Below, piece by piece: positions 44,165 through 55,289 of a DNA stretch of 64,000 nt. The notes under the pieces are model-generated. The model worked only from the letters and a program-made list of their open reading frames with translations, searched no databases and was not told where the DNA came from. This DNA comes from Chelydra serpentina (lineage: Eukaryota; Chordata; Testudines; Chelydridae). Made by a program: the position numbers and the translations under genes. The number at the start of each line of letters is the position of its first letter. Position 1 is the first letter of the stretch. The stretch lies in NCBI GenBank assembly GCA_037349315.1, contig JBAIAC010000008.1, positions 33,702,001 through 33,766,000 on the forward strand. The letters are read 5' to 3'.

Positions 44165-44868
44165 GCAAGGCCAGATGGCTATAGGAAAGTAGTGGGAGAT
44201 AGATATATTAGCCCCAGGCTAAACAAATCCATGGTACCAGGATAAGTAAATGGAAGCTACTCCAGGTCAATTAAGACACCTGGGGCCAATCAAGAACTTT
44301 CCAGAAGGCAGGGAGGTTGATTGAGACACCTGCAGCCAATCAGGGGCTGGCTGAAACTAGTTAAAAGCCTCCCAGTGAGTCAGTGAGGTGCGCATGTCAG
44401 GAGCTGTGAGAGGAAAGTTGTGTTGCTGGAGAGATTGAGCTGTATACACCATATTAGGCAAGGAAGGAGCCCTGAGGTAATGGTGAAGTGGAGTTTCAGG
44501 AAGTGGGGCTGCTGTGGGGAAGTAGCCCAGGGAATTGTACGTGTCCTGTTTTTTAAAAGGTCAGCTACCATAGCTGATACTATTAGGGTCCCTGGGCTGG
44601 AGCCCGGAGTAGAGGGTGGGCCCAGGCTCCCACCTTTTGCCTCCCCACCAATTAATCACCAAGACTGGGAGACAACAGAGACTGTGCAAGGGAGGATAGC
44701 TTCTCCTCACCTCCCTCGCTGGCTTATGATGAAAATGGCTCAGTAGGCTGTGACCCTTGCCTCCAGAGAGAGAAGGGCTACAAGGAGGATCACAGTGAGC
44801 CTCTGAGGCTAGCACAAATTTGCCAGGAAACGCAGGCCCCACTGAGGTAGAGGAGGAACTTTGTCACA
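44165..44868. repeat. Second copy of the 620-bp LTR family
   Basis: Aligned with 42787-43406 from GCAAGGCCAGA to CTTTGTCACA, with shared blocks CACCTGGGGCCAAT and GAAGTAGCCCAGGGA. The first bases of the left end are diverged or lost. The right end abuts a Gypsy gag fragment in mid-codon. Confidence 0.75.
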
Positions 44869-44875
44869 AGTTGTA

Positions 44876-45335
44876 GCTGCTGTGAAAGATTTTTATCTGC
44901 TAACCCAGTAACCAGCCTGTCTCTGATATTTTCATGTTTTGCATTCCCCAAATCATAGTTTTCAGCCAATGTAGGCAGAATTCTTATAAAACATTCAACA
45001 TCTTCCCCTGGGTCTTGAATTTTTTGGAGGAAACGTGGTCTTTCATAAATCACATTTCTTTGAGGAATAAGGTATGCTTCAAAGATAGCAAGAACCCTTT
45101 CATAGTCATTTTTGTGACTATCCTCAGTAAAGTCAAAGGATGTAAAGATATGCTCTGCTAGTTTCCCCATAGCATAAATTAAAGACAATACCTGTATATC
45201 TACAGTTTCTTTGTATATTTTGGTAGCAATGCAAAATCTTGCAAAATACTGTTTCCAGTCTGTCCATTTTGAAAGTTTGTCAAAGCTTAAGTTTTCTGGG
45301 GCGTTGAAGAGTGGTATGTTGATCAGATCCTGCAC
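44876..45335 (-). pseudogene. Ty3/Gypsy-type gag fragment
   Basis: Minus-strand opening with the retrotransposon gag fold pattern: KWTDWKQYFARF (start of the gag domain), LIYAMGKLAEHIFTSF, YLIPQRNVIYERPRFLQK, then GEDVECFIRILPTLAE and IRDRLVTGLADKNLSQQLQL. There it is cut off by the LTR at 44868 and the reading becomes LTR sequence. The opening reaches 44790 only by chance. The N-terminus likely extends past 45335. No pol sequence is present. Confidence 0.85.
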
Positions 45336-45400
45336 TCTTTGTTTTTTTTGTTCCTTCTGTCTGCAACCTTTGTTGCTATTTTTGTTCTCTTTCTGTTCTT

Positions 45401-45418
45401 AGTTTACTCCTGACACCA
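45401..45418 (-). promoter_or_regulatory. Gypsy primer binding site, tRNA-Leu-like
   Basis: On the minus strand TGGTGTCAGGAGTAAACT directly follows the LTR end. It matches the 3' end of tRNA-Leu (ends ACTCCTGACACCA) at the first 13 positions. Confidence 0.75.
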
Positions 45419-45600
45419 TGTCATGTTCCTTTGTACCAGATATGGACTGGCTACAGAGCTTGCTTATGAACGCCAGATATGTTCATCATAAGATCATTTA
45501 ATGCTCTGCTAGGTATGGCTGAGGTTTGTTAAAATAAATGTTTTACACACAGTGCCACCTAGTCATTGAACAGTAGAATACAGTTTAACATTCCATTACA
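45419..45600 (-). repeat. Gypsy 5' LTR, about 182 bp
   Basis: Read on the minus strand it runs TGTAATGGAATG ... GGAACATGACA (TG...CA) and is followed immediately by the primer site and gag. The outer end is defined only by TG next to the hAT MITE target. Confidence 0.6.
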
Positions 45601-45601
45601 A

Positions 45602-45853
45602 CAGTGGTTCCCAACTCGGTCTGCGGCTTGCTCAGGGTAAGCCCGTGGCGCGCCGGTCTGGTTTGTTTTCCTGCTGCCTCCACAGGTGCGGCCGGCCCGC
45701 TGCTTCCCACAGCTCCCATTGGCCAGGAACTGCAAACTGCGGCCAGTGGGAGCCACGAGTGGCCATACCTGCAGAGACGGCAGGTAAACAAACCAGCCCG
45801 GCGCACCAGGGGCTTACCTTGAGCAAGCCGCGGACCAAGTTTGGGAACCACTG
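45602..45853. mobile_element. hAT-type MITE, 252 bp
   Basis: CAGTGGTTCCCAACTCGG ... TTGGGAACCACTG with a perfect 8-bp duplication CATTACAA (45594-45601 and 45854-45861). It is inserted at the outer edge of the Gypsy LTR. Same family as 25825-26148 by the GGCTTGCTCAGGGTAAGC word. Confidence 0.93.
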
Positions 45854-46163
45854 CATTACAAGAATGATTATGGGAAATTTGTTGTTTGTAATGTTACCAT
45901 AGCTGTGTTTGTCCCAGGATATGAAAGAGACAAAGAGCGTGAGGTAATATTTTTTATTGGACCAACTTCTATTGGTGGAAGAGACAAGCTTTGACCTTCA
46001 CAGAGCTCTCCCTCAGGTTTGGAGAACATAACCAGAGTGTCCAAGCTAAATACCAGCTGGGACAGATGTTAAACATAAGATGTTGACACGTTGTAGGACA
46101 CTACTTGAAATGAAGTGGGCAATTAACACCTCTGCAGTCATAGGATAATGGAGGTATAGTAGG

Positions 46164-46938
46164 TGTCAGGGTTTCCTCCCCACTCTGAACTCTAGGGTAC
46201 AGATGCGGGGACCTGCATGAAAGCCCCCTAAGCTTATTCCTACCAACTTCCCCAAGGCACAAATCTTTTGTCCTTGGATGGTACGCTGCCACCACCAAGT
46301 GATTTAACAAAGAACAAGGGGAAAGGACCACTTGGAGTTCCTCTTCCCCCAAAATATCCCCCCAACCCCTTACACCCCTTTTCCTGAGGAGGCTTGAGAA
46401 TAATATCCTAACCAATTGGTTACAAAGTGATCAAAGTCCCAAACCCCTGGGTCACAGAACAATGGAAAAATCAGTCAGGTTCTTAAAAGAAAGGTAAAAA
46501 TCATCTCTGTAAAATCAGGATGGAAAATAACTTTACAAGGTAATCAGATTCAAAACACAGAGAATTTCCCTCTAGGCAAAACTTTAAAGTTACAGAAAAC
46601 AGGAATAAACCTCCCTCTTAGCACAGGGAAAATGTACAAGCAAAACAAAAGATAACCTAATATGCCTTGCCTGGCTTATTTACACTTGTTGCAATATTGG
46701 AGACTTGGTTTAGGATGGTTTGGAGGAGATGGATTTCTGTCTGGCCCCTCTCAGTCCCAAGAGAGAACACACACACCAACAAAGAGCACAAACAAAGCCT
46801 CCCCCTCCCCTCCAGATTTGAAAGTACCTTCTTCCTCATTGGTCCTTTTGGTTAGGTGCCAGCCAGGTTATTTGAGCTTCTTATCCCCTTACAGGTAAGT
46901 AGGAATTCTAGGCTACCCTTAGCTGTATGGTTATGACA
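46164..46938. repeat. Solo LTR, 775 bp, inside PLE
   Basis: TGTCAGGGTTTCC ... GGTTATGACA with a perfect 5-bp duplication GTAGG (46159-46163 and 46939-46943). The PLE sequence is continuous when the LTR and one GTAGG are removed. AATAAA occurs near 46604 on the plus strand. Confidence 0.92.
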
Positions 46939-47140
46939 GTAGGCAACAGTATAATTGTTGTAATGAGCCATACAACCAGTGTCTATGTTAAATCCATGGC
47001 TTTTAGTGTCCAGCAGAGTTATGAGTTTAAGTTGCCAGGCTCATCTAACAAAGTGGTCTTCTACAACATGTGTGAACCCCTTATGCTTACAGTCTGTCCC
47101 ACCTTGCATTTAGTTTGGACTCTGGTTACCTTTTCCAGAC

Positions 47141-47177
47141 CTGAGGAAGAGCTCCGTGAAGTTCGAAAGCTTGTCCC
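47141..47177 (+). ncRNA. Hammerhead ribozyme-like core in PLE tail
   Basis: CTGAGGA (47141-47147), a stem II with one G-U pair, GAAA (47165-47168). The base pairing expected at the start of stem III is lost, so activity is doubtful. Confidence 0.4.
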
Positions 47178-47239
47178 TTCCACCATCAGAAGATATTACC
47201 TCACCTACCTTATCTCTGTGGGTAATTAGATACTTCTGC

Positions 47240-48160
47240 CCAATAGTGCAACATTTTTTCTTAGGTAGTCAATGTTTGCATAGTGCTTTTATGTAAGAGG
47301 TGCCATTTAGAATAATAGTGACCATGATGCTGGATAGAATAACAGTGCATTTTTCAAATTGGATGATCATAAATATAATTTATGAATAAAAAGAGCTGTA
47401 CTAGCATCATAACAACTAATCAGATACAATTAAGTCTCCTCAGTAAGGGTCTACCATGCAAAACCTGTCTCCCACTAGTAATCCCAGTGAAGTCAGTGGC
47501 ACTAACTCACAGGTGAAATTCATCCCTATGCAAAGGTGGGATTTAAGTGGAGCATAGGTGTTGTGCTGGCTCTCTCTGCGTCGTGGTGTTTCACCGCCAC
47601 ATGAGTAAGGCCTGTTCATGTGAATAAGGATCTGTGGGATCAAATCCCAATCGATACAGCAAATCTTGAAAAAATATCCAATAATGAATGAAGTGATAGA
47701 TTTCTAAAAATAAAGCCAATATTCATTATAGGCATGATTACAGAGATTATGCACTTGAGACACCAAAATAAAGTGACATAGTTTCATGTTCCTGTGCAGA
47801 AAAGTTTATAAGGTTCCTATATAGAGGTCAGGATACAGACATCGAAGAAGATACTGTCTCTGTCTCAAAGTGTTTACTATCTAAACTGACAATAAACAGA
47901 TTAGATAATGAGGAAAGGGAAGCATAAATCGTAATAATAAGCAAAGTAATCAAGAAGAAGTTAGTTATGCTCCTTGTACGTTTTTGTTTATTTAAAAAAA
48001 ATGATTTCCACCCCATGATAACTAGTGTTATCAAAGTCTTTCTCATCTCTCATCTCCCTACTTTCCTTTGTCCTCCACGCATGTCCAGTTTACCATCCCT
48101 AGAGGCCAAAATCAGTCAGGAAGAACATCGGCCAATCAGAAGAAGCCTACAAAATTTATC
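47240..48160. other. Mostly unassigned
   Basis: A weak SINE-like word near 47850 (GATACTGTCTCTGTCTCAAAG) recalls the repeat at 53145-53255. Nothing else. Confidence 0.35.
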
Positions 48161-48163
48161 TAA

Positions 48164-48417
48164 GGGCTTGTACATGCTATCACTTATGTCAGTATAATTT
48201 ATGTCACTCAGGGATGTGAATAAGCCACCCCGCTGAGCAACGTAAATTGCACCAACCTAAGCGCTGGTGTTGACAGAGCTATGTCATCAGGAGAACTTCT
48301 ATAGCTACCGCCTCTCACAGAGGTAGCTTTATTATGCTGATGGGAGAGAGCTCTTCACCAGATGTGCTGCATCAGTGCAGCTTGCGCTGCTGTAGTGCTT
48401 CTAGTGTAGACAAGCCC
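48164..48417. mobile_element. Harbinger-type MITE, 254 bp
   Basis: GGGCTTGTACATGC ... GTGTAGACAAGCCC with a perfect TAA duplication (48161-48163 and 48418-48420). Confidence 0.88.
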
Positions 48418-48420
48418 TAA

Positions 48421-49860
48421 GTCTGGGCTTCTTATGTGGTCTGGCAGTGTCTCTTCTTCTGACAGTAGGATGGAGGGGTGTTGGTGTCTCTCCTTCTGGC
48501 ATTTCTCTCTTTTAGCAGCTTGGATTGACTTCGTCATGGTCTTTCCATGTTGAACCCTCCCCGCATTCTCAGTGTTTCACTGATTCCATTAAGGATGATG
48601 TAGGCCTTACTTGGGGGCATTTCTGAAATGGGACATATATTTCATTGGCCATTTTGGATCTTTGTGCAAGATCAGTGCAAATTATTCCAAAACCTTCAGA
48701 TTATATTCTCCCTATCTCTCTTAAATTATTTTCAAACAAGGTTCAAAAGACACTAATGTCTTCTCCTTTAAATCATGTATCTTGGCCTTTTTGTTTCTCA
48801 TTTAACATACTCCTTTAAATAGAAAGTATTGCTCTGGGCTAACTGTATGTTCTACATTTAACAAAACTTTGAATCTATGTATCCAAATTAGATAGCTCTG
48901 CCCTCTGTCTCAGGGAATTTTCTGGGAAGTTTTCTTTCTATTCTCCTGCCTATTGGTTGGTTCTTAATATTGTTGGTTACAGTCTGTTCATATATCAGAA
49001 AATGTACTCTAGGTTCTGAAGAGTTATTCAACTGCAGTGTAATACTCCTTCTTTCAATTACTTGTTTTACTTGTTTCTGTGGGATTCACCCCCACAGGTG
49101 TCATAGCTAGTGATGGGTGAACATCAAAAGCTGATATTCCAATATAAATAAAAAATCATCTAGACCTCATTGGTCTGGAAAATAGGCTGAAAATCTCATG
49201 AGTTCAGTTTTTCTTACAAAATTTTGCAGCATTTATCAGAATATTTATTAAAGGTAGATAATCCAGAAATTTGGGGCTCTTATGGAAAAGATATAATGTC
49301 CTAGCTTGTATATTTGATTATTATACCAGTCCTCATTTACGTATTTTTGTCTTTTTTAGGAATAGTTGTTTTCATTTTCTACTGCTACCAGCTCCCACCA
49401 CAGTATCAACTGCTCTATTACAGTGGTAGGAATGCTATAAATAAATACAATAAATAATTTTATGGGACATTTATGTCGCTTTAAGTCCTCATGAAATTGC
49501 AATATAAATACAAATTGAAGATAAACACTTGGGTTTTAAAGTATTATTTGCTGAGAATTGAAGATGGTCTCTAATATTAGAAACTCCAGTCTCTAAAGGA
49601 AGTAGAATGACATACCAGACACCATGGGGTAAAATGTGCTGTCTCAAGCAAACCAAAACCAGGGAGATCCAAGAAGAAAGCCATGTTAATTTCGCTAATG
49701 TTTCAGATACACTCCACTGCCTTGAGTCTTCAGGAAGGGAACCCCTTGTACTTTAGCACTCATGTGCTGACAGTTTTAAGGAACAGGGTTTGGCTGTTTG
49801 TTTCAATGAGACATTTCTGAGCTATGCCCATCCAGTCAGTCCTGTCAGTTTGTCCTTCAT
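48421..49860. other. No recognisable feature
   Basis: AT-rich, short ORFs only. Confidence 0.5.
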
Positions 49861-50299
49861 GGCCTGAGGTTTGTCTACAGGAGGAGTGCGATACTGGTAC
49901 AGGAATACCAGTGTACTATGCTAGCAAAGTGCTCCAAGTGTTGCACTTTGTACTGGTTCAGCAAAACCCTCCAGATCCTCCAAACAAAACAAGTTATACT
50001 GGCCAATACACAGTTTTGCCTCTAACTGTGTCTGCTGTGACAATCTGCCGTGCCCTCTCCAGGCTTCAGCCTGCACTTTCTCCAGCACACATACAGGTAT
50101 GGACACACCTAGCTGCAGTTACATGCAGACGCTCTGACCAGCCCCTGCATGGGGAGGCTCCAGCTCTGGCACCTCCCAGTACCTAAGGCATGCACCCCCT
50201 CTGGAGTATAAACCCAAAATTATACCGTTTTATGCTGCACAGGGAACTGTACAGAGTAGGCTCATAAAATTTGCCCTCTCTCAGTGTGGAGAGGAATAT

Positions 50300-51231
50300 G
50301 TGACAGACTTTTGCCCCTGAATTATGATTCCCACACACTGGTTTTAGATAAAGCAAAACCAAGTTTATTAATGACAAAAGATAGATTTTAAGTGATTATA
50401 AGGGATAGCAAACAGATCAAAGCAGACTACCTAGCAAATAAACAAAAAATGCAAACTAAGCTTAATATACTATCTAGATTGGATATGAATAGCAAAATCC
50501 CACCCTAAGTGATTCTTAAGATTCTTAAGGGGCAAGCTGCACTTGCTTACAGCTTGGAATTCCCAGGTGTTCCATTCACAGGCTAAAAATACCTTTAGCC
50601 TGTATCCAGCACTTCCCCCAGTTCAGTCTTTGTTCCTCAGGTGTTTCCAGGAGTCTTCTTGGGTGGGGTGTCAGTGAAAGAACCTATATGATGTCACTCC
50701 CCTGCCTTATATAGCTTTTGTATACGGTGGGAACCCTTTGTTTCAAAGCTTGGTTCCCACGCCAGTCAGTGGAAAAATACTGACATCCCAAAATGGAGTT
50801 CAGCACCAGGTGACCTGGTCACCTGTCCCTGTAGTGTCACAGCAGCCATTACTTGGAGGCTGTCTGTAGTGTCCTCAGGAAGGCTCCCCAGGTGGGAGAT
50901 AAGCTTCTCCTAAGGCCTCTTGTTTCTTCCTAATAGCTCATTAACCTGAATGGGCCCTTCCCAGCCAGCCATCTAGACTGAGAGCCTTTTGCCCAGTGGG
51001 CATTGCCCAGGAATAGCTACATGTGAAATAGATACATAGTCAATATTTATAACTTCGGATACAAAAATGACATATGCATAGAAACAGGATAGTCATATTC
51101 AGCAAATCAGAACCTTTCCAATGATACCTCACATGTCTTATCTTGCATAAAATACATAATAATTTAGATATAATTATATCATACTAATATCACTATGAAG
51201 AATATGGAGTGCAGTGTCATAGCTATGTCAA
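50300..51231 (-). repeat. LTR copy, reverse orientation, left end truncated
   Basis: Reverse complement matches the LTR at 27903-29230 in order (CTGTTTGCTATCCCTTATAATC block, TATATAAGGCAGGGG promoter at about 50712-50698, GGTATCATTGGAAAGG near the start). The downstream part beyond the polyadenylation region is missing. Confidence 0.7.
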
Positions 51232-51297
51232 TCAAAAATCACAGCCAAAACCAACATTGCTATGCTGGCTGAAGTCTGTAGTGTAGACGTGGCCTGA
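51232..51297. mobile_element. Harbinger-type MITE remnant
   Basis: Only one terminus (GTCTGTAGTGTAGACGTGGCC, 51276-51294) is recognisable. Confidence 0.5.
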
Positions 51298-51780
51298 GAA
51301 TCATGGCTTCAGGGTGGGGAATATATGTAGGAAACCCACGCAATCCTGAATCTTTTCTTAAAAGAGAAACTCTCTTTGGTGGGGGATGAGGATGTTTCAG
51401 ATGAAACTGCCCAGCTCTGTAGGGGACTGGAATCTCAGAGCCCTGCTTCTCCACTCTGACCTCCAGCAGCTCCTTCTTTGATAGCCCCACCCAGTGTGAA
51501 ACTAGAGCTCCACAGTTTTCTCCAAGGCCTCCTGAGGCTACAAGGTCTGGGCCAAGTTAGGGGGAGGAAGGCTAGCCCTTGGGCTCCAAAGGCTGACATT
51601 TTTATACTTTTATGAAATTAATGTATTTTTAATTGAAATATTGCTAGTCTTTTCTCTATGAAACTCTCCCATAGTGAAATATGAATTATTGCACATCTCT
51701 TCCCCTAGTCTGCATAGAGACCACAAACTCATCCACTGTCTTATTCAGTATTTTACCATAACTAATACAACTGAATATAG

Positions 51781-52115
51781 CAGGCATTGGCAACATTCGG
51801 CACGCCGCTCGCCAGGGTAAGTCCCCTGGTGGGCTGGGCTGGTTTGTTTACTTGCCGCGTCTGCTGGTTTGGCCAATCGCGGTTCCCACTGGCCGCAGTT
51901 CGCAGTCCCCAGCCAATGGGGGCTGCGGGAAGTGGCGCGGGCCAGAGGATATGTTGGCAGCCGCTTCCCGCAGCCCCCATTGGCCTGGGACGGTGAACCG
52001 CGGCCAGTGGGAGCCGCGATCGGCCGAACTGGCGGACGTGGCAAGAAAACAAACTGGCCCGGTCCACAAGGGAGCTTACCCTGGCGAGCCGCGTGCCGAA
52101 GGTTGTCGATGCCTG
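51781..52115. mobile_element. hAT-type MITE, 335 bp
   Basis: CAGGCATTGGCAACATTCGG ... GTTGTCGATGCCTG with a perfect 8-bp duplication GAATATAG (51773-51780 and 52116-52123). The interior is a long GC-rich palindrome-like structure (GGCCAATCGCGGTTCCCACT against its complement), producing mirrored ORFs on both strands. Confidence 0.93.
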
Positions 52116-52743
52116 GAATATAGTCATAGAATTTTTCCTACATATTTTCTTTGAGATTTTTAGTGGTTTTTTTGGTTGTTTTTTTTTTTCAAATAAGGAC
52201 CTGATGCTCCAGTTTCTTACTGGTGTCTCACTGATTTCAGTGTACTAACCTGGGTAACTAAGGCCACTCCATGAGTAAGAGTTGCAAGATTTTCATTATG
52301 ACCCTGATTCAGCAAAGCACTTGACTTTGGTGCTTACACTTAAGAATGCACTTAAGTGCTTTGTTGAATGTGGGTTTTTAACTTCAGTATCTGTTACTAT
52401 TATGCACATTTTCTTTCACATTTCTTAAGAAAAATTATACTCTGAATATAGTTGAAATAGGACCTGTTATAAAACATGTTACTGACTGTCTGCAAATGTA
52501 TCCCATGGTATGTGTCTGCCCTTAGAAAGGCTGAAATTCAGACTTAAAGCCTGGATGAAGCTAGTCCTGTGTTTTATGTATTAAACATTATACAGCAATA
52601 AAATAACTCAAAGCAACACAGAGAAACTCTAGAAATATTCTGTTTCTGAGGAAATATTTATATAAATCCTATTCAGACATAAATATTTCAAAGTTTGCCT
52701 AACACTTAAACAAACGCTATTATTCACAACTTTCTCTGGCCAC

Positions 52744-52769
52744 TTTTTTTTTTTTTTTTTTTTTTTTTT
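52744..52769. repeat. Poly-T tract, about 26 bases
   Basis: Uninterrupted T run, possibly the tail of an unrecognised retroposed sequence on the minus strand. Confidence 0.9.
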
Positions 52770-52854
52770 ATAACCGTGCTGTATAAAGACACATCAGTCT
52801 ACCATTCTGAAATGCTGGCCTATATGAAATGTCTGCCCCAGTACTTCATGAAGC

Positions 52855-53128
52855 TTTGAAGTGGCACCTACTGTTGAGAATAGCCCACTTCCACCTTAAT
52901 TGAATTGGTCTTGTTAGCACTGACCCGCCATTTGGTAAGGCAACTCCCATCTTTTCATGTGCTGTAATATATATATACTGCTTACTGTATTTTTCACTCC
53001 ATGCATCTGATGAAGTGGGTTGTAGCCCACAAAAGCTTATGCCTAAATAAATTTGTTAATCTCTAAGGTGCGACAAGGACTCCTCATTGTTTTTGCTGAT
53101 ACACATTAACATGGCTACCAGTCTGAAA
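52855..53128 (+). mobile_element. Penelope-like element 3' tail
   Basis: Same 3' UTR and tail as 90-420: CTTTTCATGTGCTG, CTGCTTACTGTATTTTTCACTCC, AAATAAATTTGTTAATCTC, ACACATTAACATGGCTACC. No coding part recognised. Confidence 0.75.
53007..53043 (+). ncRNA. Decayed hammerhead-like motif
   Basis: CTGATGA (53007-53013) and stem II are intact, but the GAAA box reads AAAA (G12 lost), which would abolish activity. Confidence 0.5.
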
Positions 53129-53144
53129 CCTGTTTCAGCAAGGT

Positions 53145-53255
53145 ATTTCTTTACTTCTATTACAGTAGCATATAGAGGCCACAGCCCAGTTGTGCTAAGC
53201 ACTGTACAAAGATATAATGCACAAAAGACAGTCCCTGCCCCAAGGACCTTACTTA
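53145..53255 (+). mobile_element. SINE-like fragment (possibly MIR/CORE type)
   Basis: TTGTGCTAAGCACTGTACAAA and AAGACAGTCCCTGCCCCAAGG are words of an old interspersed repeat found across amniotes. The family name is uncertain. Confidence 0.4.
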
Positions 53256-53411
53256 AGCACATGAGTCATTCCATTATGAGATAACTCACAGGTGTGAAGT
53301 TAGGCATCTACTTAAAATAACTTGTTGAATCAGAGTCTAATGGTTTTGGAGGTTTAAGTGGCTAACAAAGGAAATTTAGTCTTTCAGGCCCCAGCGTCAC
53401 AAAGGGACTGA

Positions 53412-53691
53412 GGGCAGTCTACATTGAAAATACTGCATTGGCGCAGCTGCACCAATGCAGCTGTGCTGCTGTAGTGCATAAGGGAAGACGCTCCTATAGT
53501 GATGGGAGAGACCTCTCCTGTCGGCCTAGTTAATCCACCTCCCTGTGAGGCAGTAGCTATCCCATAGTCGACATAGCAGTGTCTACATGGAGAGTGAGGG
53601 TTGGTATAACTACTTTGCTATGGGGTGTGGATTTTTCACAACTGTGAACAACATAGTTATAACAACCTGAGTCTGTAGTGTAGACTTGGCC
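53412..53691. mobile_element. Harbinger-like MITE
   Basis: GGGCAGTCTACATTG ... CTGTAGTGTAGACTTGGCC; the interior GATGGGAGAGACCTCTCCTGTC hairpin is shared with 32294 and 48164. Flanking bases do not show a clear duplication. Confidence 0.75.
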
Positions 53692-54500
53692 ATAGGCATT
53701 GTAATGCTGAACTATACCTAACGTGTGGGTGCCTAGAAAATCACTGGAATAACACTGCAATCCACAAAGGCTGAGCTAGGTGCCTAGACTCTCTACAACG
53801 AATAGGGAGAGACAAGTGTCTAAGACTGTGATCTACAAAAGCCAGTGTGCGAGATGGGGAGCCACCTAAGCTAGCCACTGGGAGATGCTGAGGAGAGGAG
53901 TGTGTCCTTTAGTCAGTGGAATAGCTTCCACAGGAGAGATCGAGGGATTCCCCACATGAAAGTACCCCATAGCTCAGTGGTTAGAGCACTCTCCTGAAAG
54001 GTGGGAGATCCCTGTTGAAATCCCGTCTCCTCTTCAAGCAGAGGAGGGACTGGTGATCTCCCACATCCCAGGTGGATGCTCTAGCCACTGGGCTAAAAGA
54101 TGGATGACACCATCATTTAGCTAGATTTTGAACAGTAGGTGGCCGCTGAATATGGCTGCTAGATCAGGCCCCAAGGGTGAGATACTTGTTCCTCCACCTA
54201 TCTTCCCCGGGTTTGTGATTCACTTAGGCTTAGGTGGAAGGTAGGTATCTGGATGCCCAGAGTGAGGCAGCACTGTGCATGCAGATCCTTAGATGCCTAG
54301 GGAACTTTCACCCTGAAAATGTAGGGTGCTGAGTGAGTTTAGGCACTTACAGGGTGAGGCAGCAGCCAAGTGCAGGCGGGGGGGGGGGGGGGGGGAGAAG
54401 GAGGAGGTTTGTGGAGCCCAGTGATGTCTAAAAGTGGGGTGTAGGTGCCTAAATCTTGGGGTTAGGTGCCCAAGTACCTTTGTGAATCTGGGCCTCCATT
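53692..54500. repeat. Composite repeat with two inverted tRNA-like modules
   Basis: ATAGCTCAGTGGTTAGAGCAC (53971 onward) and, inverted, TTTAGCCCAGTGGCTAGAGCA (near 54070-54100) face each other. TTAGGCACTTACAGGG and GGTTAGGTGCCCAAG words follow. Includes a 19-base poly-G run at 54378-54396. Confidence 0.55.
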
Positions 54501-54837
54501 CTAGGTAACTGGTTCAAGTCCAGCAATGCTGATAGTGACTAAAAGTTGCTATCTGCTGGGCAGTGGATAGCCAGAAGTGACAGTGGTGTAGTAAACAACC
54601 TGTTAATGAAATTCACATGTGATATTCAATCAGTGATGGTGATGGTGTGCGGAGGTTTGCAAATACTTGTAAGGAGAGAGAAATAATATGAGAGAATTTA
54701 CAGCAGAGAAATTACCATGTGCAGATAGATACAAACTGAGATTGAATGTGGAGAAACATATTCAAAACTCACCCTAATGGGAAGGAGAAGCCTGGGAAAC
54801 AGTAATGTTGACTTCATTGAGTAACTCCAGAATTACT

Positions 54838-54998
54838 GTATTGCCAACTTCAAGAGATCAAAAATCATGAGTCGGACCCCCCAAAATCACAAGAGTGGCC
54901 CCAAAATCATGACTTTTGAGAGTTCTACCATGAAATCATGAGTCATGCTTAATATTTATTGGAAATCGCAGCTCTCGTGATTAATTTGTGAGAGTTGG
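54838..54998. mobile_element. MITE-like element with TTGCCAAC termini
   Basis: TTGCCAACTTCAAGAG ... GTGAGAGTTGGCA inverted ends, with repeated AAAATCATGA/TCATGATTT-type words inside. Class not determined. Confidence 0.55.
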
Positions 54999-55077
54999 CA
55001 TGTCTGGAATTACGCTAGTGTAAATGAGAGCAGAATTTAAGTGTATGCTGTCACTAGAACTGCTAATTCAAGCACAA

Positions 55078-55285
55078 GGTGGGTGAAGTACTCTCTTTTA
55101 TTGGACCAACTTCTGTGGGTGACAGTGACAAGCTTTCAGTTTACACAAAGCTCTTCTTCGGGTCTCTGTAAGCTTGAAAGTTTGTCTCTTTCACCCACAG
55201 AAGTTAGTCCAGTAAAAGATATTAACTCACCCACCTGGTCTCTCTAACATTCTGGGACCAACACAGTTACAACAACACTGCAATT
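55078..55285. mobile_element. PLE tail pair, inverted, no coding region
   Basis: Minus-oriented tail (55078-55160) meets a plus-oriented tail (55165-55285) directly. Shared inverted block TTATTGGACCAACTTCTGTG with ACAGAAGTTAGTCCAGTAAAA. This is the inverted-end layout of the other PLEs with everything between removed. Confidence 0.7.
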
Positions 55286-55289
55286 CAAG

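Larger units (their letters stand above)
45905..47235 (-). mobile_element. Penelope-like element with inverted ends, split by solo LTR
   Basis: Left end: tail in minus orientation (GAGGTAATATTTTTTATTGG at 45940; CAGAGCTCTCCCTCAGG). Middle, minus strand: C-terminal PLE sequence (45990-46158 and 46944-47060). Right end: tail in plus orientation (CTGAGGAAGAGCTCC at 47141 to TTACCTCACCTACC). The LTR at 46164-46938 interrupts it. Confidence 0.75.
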
